From an uncultured Acidobacteriota bacterium (lineage in GTDB: Bacteria > Acidobacteriota > Vicinamibacteria > Fen-336): a DNA stretch of 64,000 bases. Shown here in pieces: positions 7,615 to 16,775 of the stretch. The DNA lies in NCBI GenBank assembly GCA_902826455.1, contig CADEEV010000022.1, positions 1 through 64,000 on the forward strand. The letters run 5' to 3'. Made by a program: the position numbers and the translations under genes. Under the pieces are notes generated by a model. That model searched no databases. It had not been told where the DNA came from and saw only the letters and a program-made list of their open reading frames with translations. The first letter of the stretch is position 1. Each line of letters opens with the position of its first letter.

Positions 7615-9039
7615 ATGCATCCACTCCCTCTCGCCGTGACCCTGGCGGCCGTGCTGGCCGCCGCTCCCGCGTTCGCCCAGGGCGCCGCCGATCCCGCGGC
7701 GCTCAAGAAGACCTGCGACAAGGGCAACGCCGCCGACTGCCTGACCCTCGCCGGCATGCACGCCCGGGGCGAGGGGGGGGCCGCGAAGGACGCGGGCAAG
7801 GCCGAGGGCTTCTACAAGAAGGCCTGCACCGCGAACCTGGCGCCCGCGTGCCTCGAGCTGTCGCGGCTCGTGAAGCCCGAGGAGGCGCTCAAGATCCTCG
7901 ACCGCACCTGCACCCTGGGCAGCGCCGAGGGCTGCGGCGTGCTGGCCGCGCGCCACCAGAGCGGCGACGGCGTCGAGCGCAACCTGACGCGCGCCGCCGA
8001 GTACCACCAGCTCGCCTGCAACGGGAACTGGGGCGCCAGCTGCGTCGCGCTCGGCCAGATGATGCGCGAGGGCCGCGGGGTGCCGAAGGACGTGGCCAAG
8101 GCGAACGCGCTGTTCGCGAAGGCCTGCGACGCGGGCGAGCCGGCCTCGTGCGCGAGCCTGGGCATGGCGCTGCGCACGGGCGACGGCATTCCCAAGGATC
8201 CGGCGAAGGCCGTCGGGCTGCTGCGCAGGGCCTGCGACAAGAGCTCGGGCCTCGGCTGCTACGGGCTCGGCCTGAGCCTCGAGCGCGGCGAGGGCGAGGC
8301 GAAGAACCTGCCGAAGGCGTTCGAGCTCTACGGCTGGGCGTGCGACAACGGCAACGAGCCCCGCGCCTGCCAGAGCCGCGCCCAGATGCTCCGCGACGGC
8401 GCGGGCATCCCCAAGGATCCGGCCCTCGCCCTGCCGCTCTTCCAGAAGGCGTGCGACGGCAACATCGGCTCCGCCTGCTTCGAGCTCGCCTCGATGCACG
8501 AGGCGGGCCGCGGCACCAAGCGCAACTTCCTCGCGGCCATGCCGCTCTACGGCAAGGCCTGCAACGGCGGCGACGCCCGGGCCTGCGGCCGCCTCGGCCG
8601 TCTCTACAACGGCACGCCGGGCGTGGAGGTCGACAAGGACCAGGCGATCGCGTTCTTCAAGCAGGCCTGCGACGGCGGCGACATCGCGAGCTGCGGGGCC
8701 CTGGCGCCGCAGTACGAGTACGGCGAGGCGCCGCTCACCCGGGACCAGCCCATGGCCGCGTCGCTCTACAAGAAGTCCTGCGACGGCGGCACCCAGGTCG
8801 ACTGCTACAACCTCGCGCGCATGAGCTCGAACGGCAGCGGCATCCCGATCGACCTGCCGAGGGCGATCACGCTGTTCACGAGCTCGTGCGACGCCGGCAT
8901 CGGCATCGCCTGCTACGAGATCGCGACGCTCTCCGAGAAGGGGCGCGGCATGGCCATCGACCGCGACAAGACGAAGCTCTACTACAAGAAGGCCTGCGAC
9001 GCGGGCGAGAAGCGCGGCTGCGAGAGGGTGCGCTACTAG
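7615..9039 (+). CDS. secreted Sel1-repeat, cysteine-rich protein
   Basis: This 474-residue protein has a signal peptide (hydrophobic to about residue 21, cleavage near AFAQG). It is followed by about twelve Sel1-like repeats of roughly 36 residues. Each carries a pair of cysteines seven residues apart (for example CDKGNAADC, CDAGEPASC), the pattern of Helicobacter Hcp proteins, where each pair forms a disulfide in a helical hairpin. It is expected in the periplasm or outside the cell as a protein-binding scaffold. Because it is + strand and 9 bp before the xanthine dehydrogenase genes, it may be cotranscribed with them. I see no functional link. Confidence 0.88.
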   Translation: MHPLPLAVTLAAVLAAAPAFAQGAADPAALKKTCDKGNAADCLTLAGMHARGEGGAAKDAGKAEGFYKKACTANLAPACLELSRLVKPEEALKILDRTCTLGSAEGCGVLAARHQSGDGVERNLTRAAEYHQLACNGNWGASCVALGQMMREGRGVPKDVAKANALFAKACDAGEPASCASLGMALRTGDGIPKDPAKAVGLLRRACDKSSGLGCYGLGLSLERGEGEAKNLPKAFELYGWACDNGNEPRACQSRAQMLRDGAGIPKDPALALPLFQKACDGNIGSACFELASMHEAGRGTKRNFLAAMPLYGKACNGGDARACGRLGRLYNGTPGVEVDKDQAIAFFKQACDGGDIASCGALAPQYEYGEAPLTRDQPMAASLYKKSCDGGTQVDCYNLARMSSNGSGIPIDLPRAITLFTSSCDAGIGIACYEIATLSEKGRGMAIDRDKTKLYYKKACDAGEKRGCERVRY

Positions 9040-9048
9040 GACCGCGGC

Positions 9049-11262
9049 GTGGCACACGTCGTCGGCACCAGCGCGCGGCGGAAGGAGGGCCCGGAGAAGC
9101 TCTCGGGCCACGCGCGCTACGTCGACGACTACCGCATCCCCGGCTGCCTCCACGGCGTCACGGTGCGCGCGCCGATCGCCCGCGGCCGGATCCTCGGGAT
9201 CGCCCGCGACCCGGCCTTCGACTGGGACGGCGTCGTGATCGCGACGGCCGAGGACATCCCCGGGCCCAACGTCGTCACGCTCATCGAGCCCGACCAGCCG
9301 CTGCTCGCGGCCGGCGAGGTGCGTCACGCCCAGGAGCCCGTCGCCCTGGTGGCCCACGCCGACCGCTCCCGCGCCTACCAGGCGGCCGCCCACCTGAAGG
9401 TCGAGTACGAGAGCCTCCAGCCGGTGATCGACCCCGCGCAGTCCGAGCAGGTCTTCAAGAGCTTCCTGATCGAGCGCGGCGACGTGGTGGCCGGCCTCGC
9501 CGCCGGCGACCTCGTGGTGGAGGGCACCTACACGGTGCCGCACCAGGAGCACGCGTACATCGAGAACAACGCCGCGGCGGCCTGGTTCGAGGCGGACGGC
9601 ACGCTCGTGGTGCTGGCCTCGATGCAGTGTCCGTACTACGTCCACAAGGCGCTGAAGCCGCTGTTCGACCTGCCGGCCCACAAGGTGCGCATCGTCCAGG
9701 CCGTGACCGGCGGCGGCTTCGGGGGCAAGGAGGAGTACCCGAACATGATCGCGGGCCATGCCGCGCTCCTGGCGAAGAAGGCCGGCCGGCCCGTGAAGAT
9801 CGTCTACGACCGCCACGAGGACATGCTCGCGACCACGAAGCGGCACCCCGCGCGGATCCGCCACCGCACCGCGGTGAAGCGCGACGGCACCCTCGTGGCC
9901 CAGGACGTCGACGTGTTGATGGACGGGGGCGCGTACCTCACGCTCTCCCCCGTCGTGCTCTCGCGCGGGACGCTCCACGCCACCGGACCCTACGACTGCC
10001 CGAACGTCCGCATCCGCTCCCGGGTGGTCGCGACCCACACCCCGCCCAACGGCGCCTTCCGCGGCTTCGGCGCGCCCCAGACGCTGTTCGCGGCCGAGCT
10101 GCACATGGAGCGCATCGCCGAGGCGATCGGCGCCGACCCGGTGGCGCTGCGCCGCAAGAACCTCGTGCGCGAGGGCTCGACCCTCGCCGTGGGCCAGGTG
10201 CTGCGCGAGAGCGTCGGCGCCCTGCAGGCCCTCGACGAGTGCGCGAAGCGCAGCGGCTTCCGCGACAAGCGCCGCGAGTACGCGCGCTGGAACTGGCGCA
10301 AGGACCAGCCGACCTGGAAGGGCATCGGGCTCGCGGTCGTGCACCACGGCTCGGGCTTCACGGGCAGCGGCGAGACCCACCTCGCGAGCCGGGCCGCGGT
10401 GGCGCTCACCCGCGAGGGCGCGATCGTCGTGCTCGCGGCCTCGACCGAGTTCGGCCAGGGCACGAACACGATGTTCTCGCAGGTCACGGCCGACACCCTG
10501 GGGCTCCCGTACGACTGGATCACGGTGGAGACGCCCGACACCTCGAAGGTGCCCGACAGCGGGCCCACCGTCGCGAGCCGCACGTGCATGGTCGTGGGCC
10601 GGCTCGTGCGCCAGGCCGCCCTCGACCTCAAGGCGGCGCTCGTGGCCGAGCACGGCCGCGTCCCGCACACGCGCGCGCACCTGCGCGAGGCGGCCCTCAC
10701 GCTGTGCGGCGACGCCGCGGAGCGCCGCTTCGAGCGCGAGTACGAGAAGCCGTCCGGGATGGCCTGGGACGACGCCACCTACCGCGGCGACGCCTACGAG
10801 GCCTACAGCTACGCGGCCGTGGCCGTGGACCTCGAGATCGACAAGGCGACGTGGGAGGTGACCGTGCACCGCGTGACGTCGGTGCAGGACATCGGCACGA
10901 CCGTGAACCCCCTGCTCGCCGAGGGCCAGGTGATCGGCGGCACGGCCCAGGCCCTGGGCTATGCGCTGCTCGAGTCCCCGGTGTACAAGGACGGCGTGAT
11001 GCTGAACGCGCAGCTCACGAACTACGTGATCCCGACCTCGCTCGACACGCCGGAGATGGACGTCGCCTTCGTGCCGGCGCCGTACTCGAACGGCCCGTTC
11101 GGGGCGAAGGGCGTGGGCGAGCTGCCCATGGACGGCCCGCCGCCGGCCGTGGCGGCCGCGGTCCACGACGCGACCGGCCTGTGGATCACCGACCTGCCGA
11201 TCCTGCCGGAGCGCCTCGCCCGGGCCGAGCGCGAGCGGAAGGCGCCGAGGAACCGGAAGTGA
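9049..11262 (+). CDS. xdhA: xanthine dehydrogenase, molybdopterin-binding subunit
   Basis: This is the large catalytic subunit (737 aa), which hydroxylates hypoxanthine and xanthine to urate. The N-terminal region (KLSGHARYVDDY) matches the Ald_Xan_dh hammerhead domain. Cofactor-binding motifs are GGGFGGKEE, GAFRGFGAPQ and a C-terminal GAKGVGELP containing the base glutamate. It starts at GTG 9049, and its stop overlaps the GTG of the 2Fe-2S subunit (GTGA). With the next two genes it forms the classic three-subunit enzyme. Neighbouring guanine deaminase and urate-processing genes favour xanthine over CO or aldehyde as substrate. No XdhC cofactor-insertion chaperone is in the window. Confidence 0.9.
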   Translation: MAHVVGTSARRKEGPEKLSGHARYVDDYRIPGCLHGVTVRAPIARGRILGIARDPAFDWDGVVIATAEDIPGPNVVTLIEPDQPLLAAGEVRHAQEPVALVAHADRSRAYQAAAHLKVEYESLQPVIDPAQSEQVFKSFLIERGDVVAGLAAGDLVVEGTYTVPHQEHAYIENNAAAAWFEADGTLVVLASMQCPYYVHKALKPLFDLPAHKVRIVQAVTGGGFGGKEEYPNMIAGHAALLAKKAGRPVKIVYDRHEDMLATTKRHPARIRHRTAVKRDGTLVAQDVDVLMDGGAYLTLSPVVLSRGTLHATGPYDCPNVRIRSRVVATHTPPNGAFRGFGAPQTLFAAELHMERIAEAIGADPVALRRKNLVREGSTLAVGQVLRESVGALQALDECAKRSGFRDKRREYARWNWRKDQPTWKGIGLAVVHHGSGFTGSGETHLASRAAVALTREGAIVVLAASTEFGQGTNTMFSQVTADTLGLPYDWITVETPDTSKVPDSGPTVASRTCMVVGRLVRQAALDLKAALVAEHGRVPHTRAHLREAALTLCGDAAERRFEREYEKPSGMAWDDATYRGDAYEAYSYAAVAVDLEIDKATWEVTVHRVTSVQDIGTTVNPLLAEGQVIGGTAQALGYALLESPVYKDGVMLNAQLTNYVIPTSLDTPEMDVAFVPAPYSNGPFGAKGVGELPMDGPPPAVAAAVHDATGLWITDLPILPERLARAERERKAPRNRK

Positions 11263-11747
11263 AGCGCCTGTCACTGCGTGTCAACGGCACGCTGCAACGC
11301 TACGACGGCCCGCCGTTCACGCGCCTCATCGACGTGTTGCGCGAGGACTGGGGCCTGACGGGCACGAAGGAAGGCTGCGGCGAGGGCGAGTGCGGCGCCT
11401 GCACCGTGCTCCTCGACGGCAAGCCCGTGAACAGCTGCCTGATCCCGGTCTGCCACGCCGCCGGCCGGAAGGTCCAGACCGTCGAGGCGCTCGGAACGCC
11501 CGGGAAGCTCGCCGCCCTGCAGGAGGCCTTCCTCACGGAGGGCGGCGCGCAGTGCGGCATCTGCACGCCCGGCATGCTGATGACGGCGTGGGCCTACGTG
11601 AAGAAGGGCGGCTCGGACGATCCCGGGGCGATCCGGCGCGAGCTCGCGGGCAACCTCTGCCGCTGCACCGGCTACCAGCACATCGTGAACTCGGTGGCGA
11701 GCGCCGTGCGCAAGCAGCGCCGCTCGCGCGCGGCGAAGCGCCGGTGA
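11259..11747 (+). CDS. xanthine dehydrogenase, 2Fe-2S subunit
   Basis: This small electron-transfer subunit (162 aa) is of the xanthine dehydrogenase/CO dehydrogenase small-subunit type. The N-terminal plant-type ferredoxin domain holds C40, C45, C48 and C60 (CGEGECGACTV ... NSC). The C-terminal [2Fe-2S]-binding helical domain has QCGICTPG and NLCRCTGY. It starts at a GTG overlapping the upstream stop (GTGA) and ends in a GTGA overlap with the FAD-subunit frame. It passes electrons from the molybdenum site to FAD. Confidence 0.93.
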   Translation: MKRLSLRVNGTLQRYDGPPFTRLIDVLREDWGLTGTKEGCGEGECGACTVLLDGKPVNSCLIPVCHAAGRKVQTVEALGTPGKLAALQEAFLTEGGAQCGICTPGMLMTAWAYVKKGGSDDPGAIRRELAGNLCRCTGYQHIVNSVASAVRKQRRSRAAKRR

Positions 11748-11764
11748 GGGGCGCCGCGGCGTCG

Positions 11765-12600
<836 letters not shown>

Positions 12601-12604
<4 letters not shown>

Positions 12605-13836
12605 CCCAGACACCCCGCCAGCCCGTGCACACCGTCTACGGTGGCGCGCAGATCTTCAAGGCCGACACGGCGCGGCGCCTCGCGGGCCTCGCGGAGAAGG
12701 CGCTGCTCGAGAACGCTCCCGCGCCCCGCGACCTGGCCGAGGCCCTGGGCCTCGAGGTGCCGGCCGGCTCCGAGCCGATCGCGTACGCGGCCACGATCCA
12801 CGGCCGCGTCCTCGAGAAGCTCCGGCGCGAGGCCGTCGAGGACTTCCGCATCGACTTCGAGGACGGCTACGGCAACCGCCCCGACGCCGAGGAGGACGGC
12901 CACGCCGCCCAGGCGGCCACGGAGCTCGCCCACGGCCTCGCCCACAAGACCCTGCCGCCGTTCGTCGGGATCCGCATCAAGTCGCTCTCGGCCGAGCTCG
13001 CGAAGCGCAGCCTGCGCACCCTCGAGATCTTCGTCACGACGCTGCTCAAGCAGACGAAGGGCCGGCTGCCCGCGAACTTCGCCGTCACGCTGCCGAAGAT
13101 CAAGAAGGCCGGCGAGGTGGCGGCGCTCGTCCGGGCCCTCGCGGCCCTCGAGCGCAAGCACAAGCTGCCTGCCGGCGCGATCGCGATCGAGCTGATGGTC
13201 GAGACGACCGAGTCGATCTTCGACGCGAAGGGCGTCGTGGCCCTGCCGGCGCTGGTGAAGGCGGCGAAGGGCCGCTGCCGCGGCGCCCACTTCGGCACCT
13301 ACGACTACACCGCCGGCGTCGACATCACGGCCGCGCACCAGACCATGACCCACCCCGCCTGCGATTTCGCCAAGGGCGTCATGCAGGTGGCCCTGGCCGG
13401 CACCGGCGTCACGCTCTCGGACGGCGCCACGAACGTCATGCCGATCGGGGACACGGCGACCGTGCACCGGGCCTGGCGCCTGCACTACGGCCACGTGCGG
13501 CACTCCCTGCGCCAGGGCTTCTACCAGGGCTGGGACCTGCATCCCGCCCAGCTCCCGACGCGCTACGCGGCCGTGTACGCGTTCTTCCTCGAGGGCCTCG
13601 ACGCCGCCTCCAGGCGCCTCGCCAACTTCATGGACAAGGCGGCCCAGGCGACGCTCGTGGGCGACGTGTTCGACGACGCGGCCACGGGCCAGGGGCTCCT
13701 GAACTTCTTCCTGCGCGGCGTGTCGTGCGGCGCGATCACGGCCGAGGAAGCCGGCCGGACCGGCCTCAGCCTCGCGGAGCTCCAGACCCGCTCGTTCCTC
13801 AAGATCCTCGAGGGCCGCCGCAAGGCGCGGAAGTAG
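12601..13836 (+). CDS. HpcH/HpaI (CitE-like) aldolase family, DUF6986-like
   Basis: This 411-residue protein of the TIM-barrel citrate-lyase beta/HpcH superfamily has a RIDFEDGYGNR motif (about residue 80), ELMVETTESIF (the metal-binding acid, about residue 198) and HFGTYDYTAGVDI. It is longer than HpcH (about 270 aa) and resembles the DUF6986 group. My recollection is that those members sometimes sit with purine catabolic genes; that is not verified here. The ATGA overlap with the xanthine dehydrogenase FAD subunit ties it to purine breakdown. A role in handling glyoxylate or another C2/C3 product of ureidoglycolate is an inference. No ureidoglycolate lyase is seen in the window. Confidence 0.75.
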
Positions 13837-13840
13837 CGCC

Positions 13841-14401
13841 ATGCAGGAATGGCCGCGCCTCGCGCTGATGGCGATCTGGATCGCCTTCGGGCTCGGCTTC
13901 GCGCTGCGGCCCCGCGGCACGGGGCCGAAGGCGAGCGTCAAGCGCAGCCCGCGGGCCGTCCTCGGTCTCCTGCTGCAGGCCGTGGGCTTCGCGTTCGCGT
14001 GGGCAGGCCTCGGGCGCCGCGACGCGCCCGTCGTGCCGACGCTGGTCGCCGCGGCCGGGCTCGCGCTCGGCCTCGGGTCGGCCGGGCTCGCGGGGACCGC
14101 CGCGCACCGCCTCGGCAAGCAGTGGGCCCTGCAGGCCCGGCTGGTCGAGGGTCACGAGCTCGTCACCAGCGGGCCCTACGCCGTCGTGCGCCATCCGATC
14201 TACAGCGCCATGCTGGGGATGCTCGTGGCCACGAGCCTGCTGAACGGCACCGCGCGCTTCCTGCCCCTGGGCCTCGGCCCGTTCCTGCTCGGCACCTGGA
14301 TCCGCACCCGCGAGGAGGAAGCACTGCTGCGGGGCCGGTTCGGCGACGCCTTCGAGGCCTATCGCCGGCGCGCCGGCTGGCTGCTGCCCTACCTGGGCTA
14401 G
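13841..14401 (+). CDS. isoprenylcysteine/phospholipid methyltransferase-like membrane protein
   Basis: This 186-residue membrane protein has four to five hydrophobic helices and the ICMT/PEMT-type C-terminal signature: LVTSGPYAVVRHPIYSAML, then TREEEALLRGRFGDAFEAYRRR. In the family this region binds S-adenosylmethionine and methylates a lipidic or prenyl-cysteine substrate, although many bacterial members are uncharacterised. It starts 4 nt after the aldolase stop, so it is probably the last gene of the xanthine dehydrogenase operon. Its stop is shared with the convergent gene through CTAG. Confidence 0.78.
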   Translation: MQEWPRLALMAIWIAFGLGFALRPRGTGPKASVKRSPRAVLGLLLQAVGFAFAWAGLGRRDAPVVPTLVAAAGLALGLGSAGLAGTAAHRLGKQWALQARLVEGHELVTSGPYAVVRHPIYSAMLGMLVATSLLNGTARFLPLGLGPFLLGTWIRTREEEALLRGRFGDAFEAYRRRAGWLLPYLG

Positions 14402-15033
14402 AGCGCCCCCAGGCCCGCCGGCGGCGGGCACAGCTCGAGCGGAACGCGCCGGGGCTGCACGCGCTGCCGGATCACGGCGTACTCGTCGGGCGTGAAGCGC
14501 AGCGCGCCGCGCGCGGCCTTGGTCCAGTCGGACTCCGCGATCAGCCGCTTCATGAGGCCGAGGGTGGAATGGCCCGGCGGCAGGAACAGGTGGCCGAGCT
14601 CGTGGGCGAGCACGACGCCGAGGGCCAGGTCGAGGGGTATCGCGTCCTCGTTCAGCTCCTGCAGGCGATCCTCGAACACCTCGATCGTCCCGGCCGCCGT
14701 GCCGTCGGTGGCGCGCAACGCGCGCCCGCCGGCCTGGTCGCCGGTCTCGGCCGCGAGCTCCTCGCCGCGCCGCACGAAGCGCAGCCGCACGTCGTTGGGA
14801 CCGACCGGCGCGGCGCACTCGGGCCCTTCCTCCGAGCCGCACCAGCGCCACACCAGCGCCACCCCGACCCTCGAGAACACGTGCTCGACGAAGGCCTGGG
14901 CGCGACGCAGCGCGTCGGGTCCCAGCGGCGCCTTGTCCCACGAGCGCACCGTGATCGGCGGGTTGCCCTCGGCGGCGGCCGCCAGGGCGCAGAGCGTGAA
15001 GAGGGTGATGAGGGCCGGGCTCCGTCTCGACAT
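14398..15033 (-). CDS. secreted zinc metalloprotease-like protein (HELGH)
   Basis: This is a 211-residue protein with a Sec signal peptide (to about residue 23). The core has VLAHELGHLFLPPGHS, a zincin HExxH helix followed by a further His that could be the third zinc ligand, then a Met (GLMK) like a metzincin Met-turn. The ATG at 15033 is chosen because GGGAGGA lies about 8 nt upstream; an in-frame ATG at 15051 is less likely. It may be a secreted peptidase or a catalytically limited acidobacterial family member. The substrate is unknown. Confidence 0.75.
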   Translation of the reverse strand: MSRRSPALITLFTLCALAAAAEGNPPITVRSWDKAPLGPDALRRAQAFVEHVFSRVGVALVWRWCGSEEGPECAAPVGPNDVRLRFVRRGEELAAETGDQAGGRALRATDGTAAGTIEVFEDRLQELNEDAIPLDLALGVVLAHELGHLFLPPGHSTLGLMKRLIAESDWTKAARGALRFTPDEYAVIRQRVQPRRVPLELCPPPAGLGAL

Positions 15034-15108
15034 CGTTTCGTCCTCCCTCATTGCAAGATGCGTCCCAGGGGCCGGGGCGGCATCGGGAGGACTCCCCATA
15101 TTGCGAAT

Positions 15109-15139
15109 GCGTAAGTTACGGGGTGTGAGTGTCTTACGC
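15109..15139. repeat. inverted repeat GCGTAAG...CTTACGC
   Basis: A perfect 7-bp inverted repeat with a 17-nt spacer lies in the 119-bp gap between the metalloprotease start and the PuuD stop. No T-run follows on either strand, so it is not an obvious intrinsic terminator. It could be an operator for the metalloprotease gene. The rest of the gap shows nothing I recognise. Confidence 0.35.
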
Positions 15140-15152
15140 TTCCCGCAAGGGT

Positions 15153-15941
15153 TTACCGCGCACGTAGGACGCCGGCCAGCAGGCCGCCGGCCACGAGCAC
15201 CACGGCAAGGATCCAGGGCGACGCGGCGTGGCCGTAGGTCGCCGTCGGAAAGTGGTTGCTGACCATGATCAGCACCAGCGGCACGACCATGAACGTGTTG
15301 TGCTTCGAGCGCTGCTTCGCGCGCTCGCCCGGCACGGGGTCGGGCGTCTGGCCGGCGGCGATCGCCTTCACCATGCGCGCCTGCCCCGGGATGATGCGTT
15401 CCCACACGTTCGCGTTCATCAGGGTGCCGAGCAGGGCGCCCACGTGCATCCACGCGGCTCGGCCGCTCATCACGTGGGCGAAGCCGAACACGAAGCCGAT
15501 CGCGAGCAGGTACGAGAGCCCGGTGGCGAGGGCCGGGCGCGTTTCGAGCCGGCACCAGAGCTGGTCGTACGCCACCCAGCCCGCGAGGATCCCGAGCAGC
15601 CCGACGGCGCCGGCCTGGGTCGCGGAGTACGGGCCGTCGGGCGTCACGAGGAGGCCGCCGCGGTAGTAGACGAGGAGCAGCAGGCCGACGCCCGTGAGCC
15701 AGGTGATGCCGGCCTCCCACTTGAACCAGTGCAGCGTGCGCGGCAGCGTCCGCGGCCCGTGCTGCTTCTCCACGACGTAGAACCCGCCGCTGTGGACCAT
15801 GTACACGCGGCCGCCGGGGTTCTCCTCCGCGTTCTCGAGGCGCCGGTCGAGCCACAGGAAGAGCCAGGTCTGGCCGATCCACAGGATGCCGGCGAAGACG
15901 TGGGCCCAGCGCAGCGCGAGGTTCAGGAGCTCGTCGCTCAT
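15153..15941 (-). CDS. puuD: PuuD-type membrane urate oxidase, lacking cytochrome c domain
   Basis: This is a 262-residue integral membrane protein with about seven to eight hydrophobic helices and the urate hydroxylase PuuD (DUF989) N-terminal signature: LALRWAHVFAGILWIGQTW, WFKWEAGITWLTG, and a conserved NTFMVVPLVLIMVSNHFP segment. Characterised PuuD proteins continue into a C-terminal cytochrome c domain. This one ends after the membrane domain (VLRAR) with no CxxCH, so its electron acceptor must be separate. It should oxidise urate to 5-hydroxyisourate. The hydrolase and decarboxylase for the next two steps lie directly upstream in the same operon, which strongly supports the call. Confidence 0.88.
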   Translation of the reverse strand: MSDELLNLALRWAHVFAGILWIGQTWLFLWLDRRLENAEENPGGRVYMVHSGGFYVVEKQHGPRTLPRTLHWFKWEAGITWLTGVGLLLLVYYRGGLLVTPDGPYSATQAGAVGLLGILAGWVAYDQLWCRLETRPALATGLSYLLAIGFVFGFAHVMSGRAAWMHVGALLGTLMNANVWERIIPGQARMVKAIAAGQTPDPVPGERAKQRSKHNTFMVVPLVLIMVSNHFPTATYGHAASPWILAVVLVAGGLLAGVLRAR

Positions 15942-15951
15942 GGCCGGCGCC

Positions 15952-16287
15952 TCAGGTGCCCTTGTACGTGGAGTAGCCGAAGGGGCTGATCAGCAGCGGC
16001 ACGTGATGGTGCTGGCGCGGGTCGCGCAGGTCGAACTCGACCGTCACGCGCGGGTGGAACGCGGCGATGCCCAGGGCCGCCCAGAAGGCGCCGGTCTCGA
16101 ACACGAGGCGGTAGAGGCCCGCCTCGAGGGTGGCGGGGCCGAGGCCGGGCGCCCGGCCGTCGGCGTCCGTGCGCGCGCGGGAGATCTCGATCCAGGCCGC
16201 GTCGCGCAGGCCGAAGAGCGTGACCTCGAGGCCGGCGCCGGGTCGGCCATGGGTCGTGTCCAGGACGTGGGTCGTGAGGATGCTCAT
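15952..16287 (-). CDS. 5-hydroxyisourate hydrolase (transthyretin-like)
   Basis: This 111-residue protein is full length for bacterial HIUases. It opens with ILTTHVLDTTHGRPGAGLEV, carrying the conserved active-site His, and ends HHHVPLLISPFGYSTYKGT. That is close to the family C-terminus YRGS, but with K and T at the second and last positions. It hydrolyses 5-hydroxyisourate to OHCU in the periplasm or cytoplasm. Its ATG overlaps the OHCU decarboxylase stop (ATGA), and it precedes puuD by 10 bp. Confidence 0.95.
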   Translation of the reverse strand: MSILTTHVLDTTHGRPGAGLEVTLFGLRDAAWIEISRARTDADGRAPGLGPATLEAGLYRLVFETGAFWAALGIAAFHPRVTVEFDLRDPRQHHHVPLLISPFGYSTYKGT

Positions 16288-16775
16288 CAGGCCACCTCCT
16301 CGAGCAGCTTCTGCAGCCGCAGCCGCGTGATCTTCGATTGCTCCGCCGCCGCCACCGCGAGCTCGCGCCCGGGCTCGTTCCCGAGGCGCGCCTCGAGCAG
16401 CGCCAGCATCTCCTCGGCGGACTTGCCGGTCGCGCACACGATGAAGATGTAGCCGAAACGGGCCTCGTAGTCGTCGTTGCGGCGGGCCAGGGCGGCGAGC
16501 ACCGCGGCGCTCGCCGAGCGCGCGCCTGCCTGCTCCTGCGCCGTCCGCAGCGCCTGGCGGTCGCCGATGCGCGGATGGGCGCCGAAGGCCTCGAGCCAGT
16601 CGGCGCGGGTCAGGACGGCGAGCTGCCGGTCGGCCGCGGCGAGCAGCTCGGCGTTGCTCCGGTAGGGGCGGCCCGCGGTCATCGCCTGCGCCCAGCGCGA
16701 CGCGCCGCAGCAGCGGGCGAAGGCCGCGCGGGCCTCGTCCTCCGTCAGCGCCTCAAGGAAGCGAAGGGCGTCCAT
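16287..16775 (-). CDS. OHCU decarboxylase
   Basis: This 162-residue enzyme converts 2-oxo-4-hydroxy-4-carboxy-5-ureidoimidazoline to S-allantoin. Recognisable motifs are FLEALTEDEARAAFARCCGASRWA at the N-terminus, FGAHPRIGD with the conserved active-site His, and NDDYEARFGYIFIVCATGKSAEEML. It starts inside the end of the allantoicase gene (23-nt overlap) and ends in an ATGA overlap with the hydrolase gene. Confidence 0.95.
   Translation of the reverse strand: MDALRFLEALTEDEARAAFARCCGASRWAQAMTAGRPYRSNAELLAAADRQLAVLTRADWLEAFGAHPRIGDRQALRTAQEQAGARSASAAVLAALARRNDDYEARFGYIFIVCATGKSAEEMLALLEARLGNEPGRELAVAAAEQSKITRLRLQKLLEEVA

Noticed and set aside
6739-11274. Very long antisense frames opposite the Sel1 and xanthine dehydrogenase genes, and similar ones throughout
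   Set aside because: They are Arg/Ala/His-rich shadows produced by high third-position G+C. The opposite strand has recognisable domains throughout.
15109-15139. The GCGTAAG inverted repeat as a terminator of the PuuD operon
   Set aside because: It lies upstream of the metalloprotease gene and downstream of puuD, but the 17-nt loop and lack of a T-run on either strand do not fit an intrinsic terminator.
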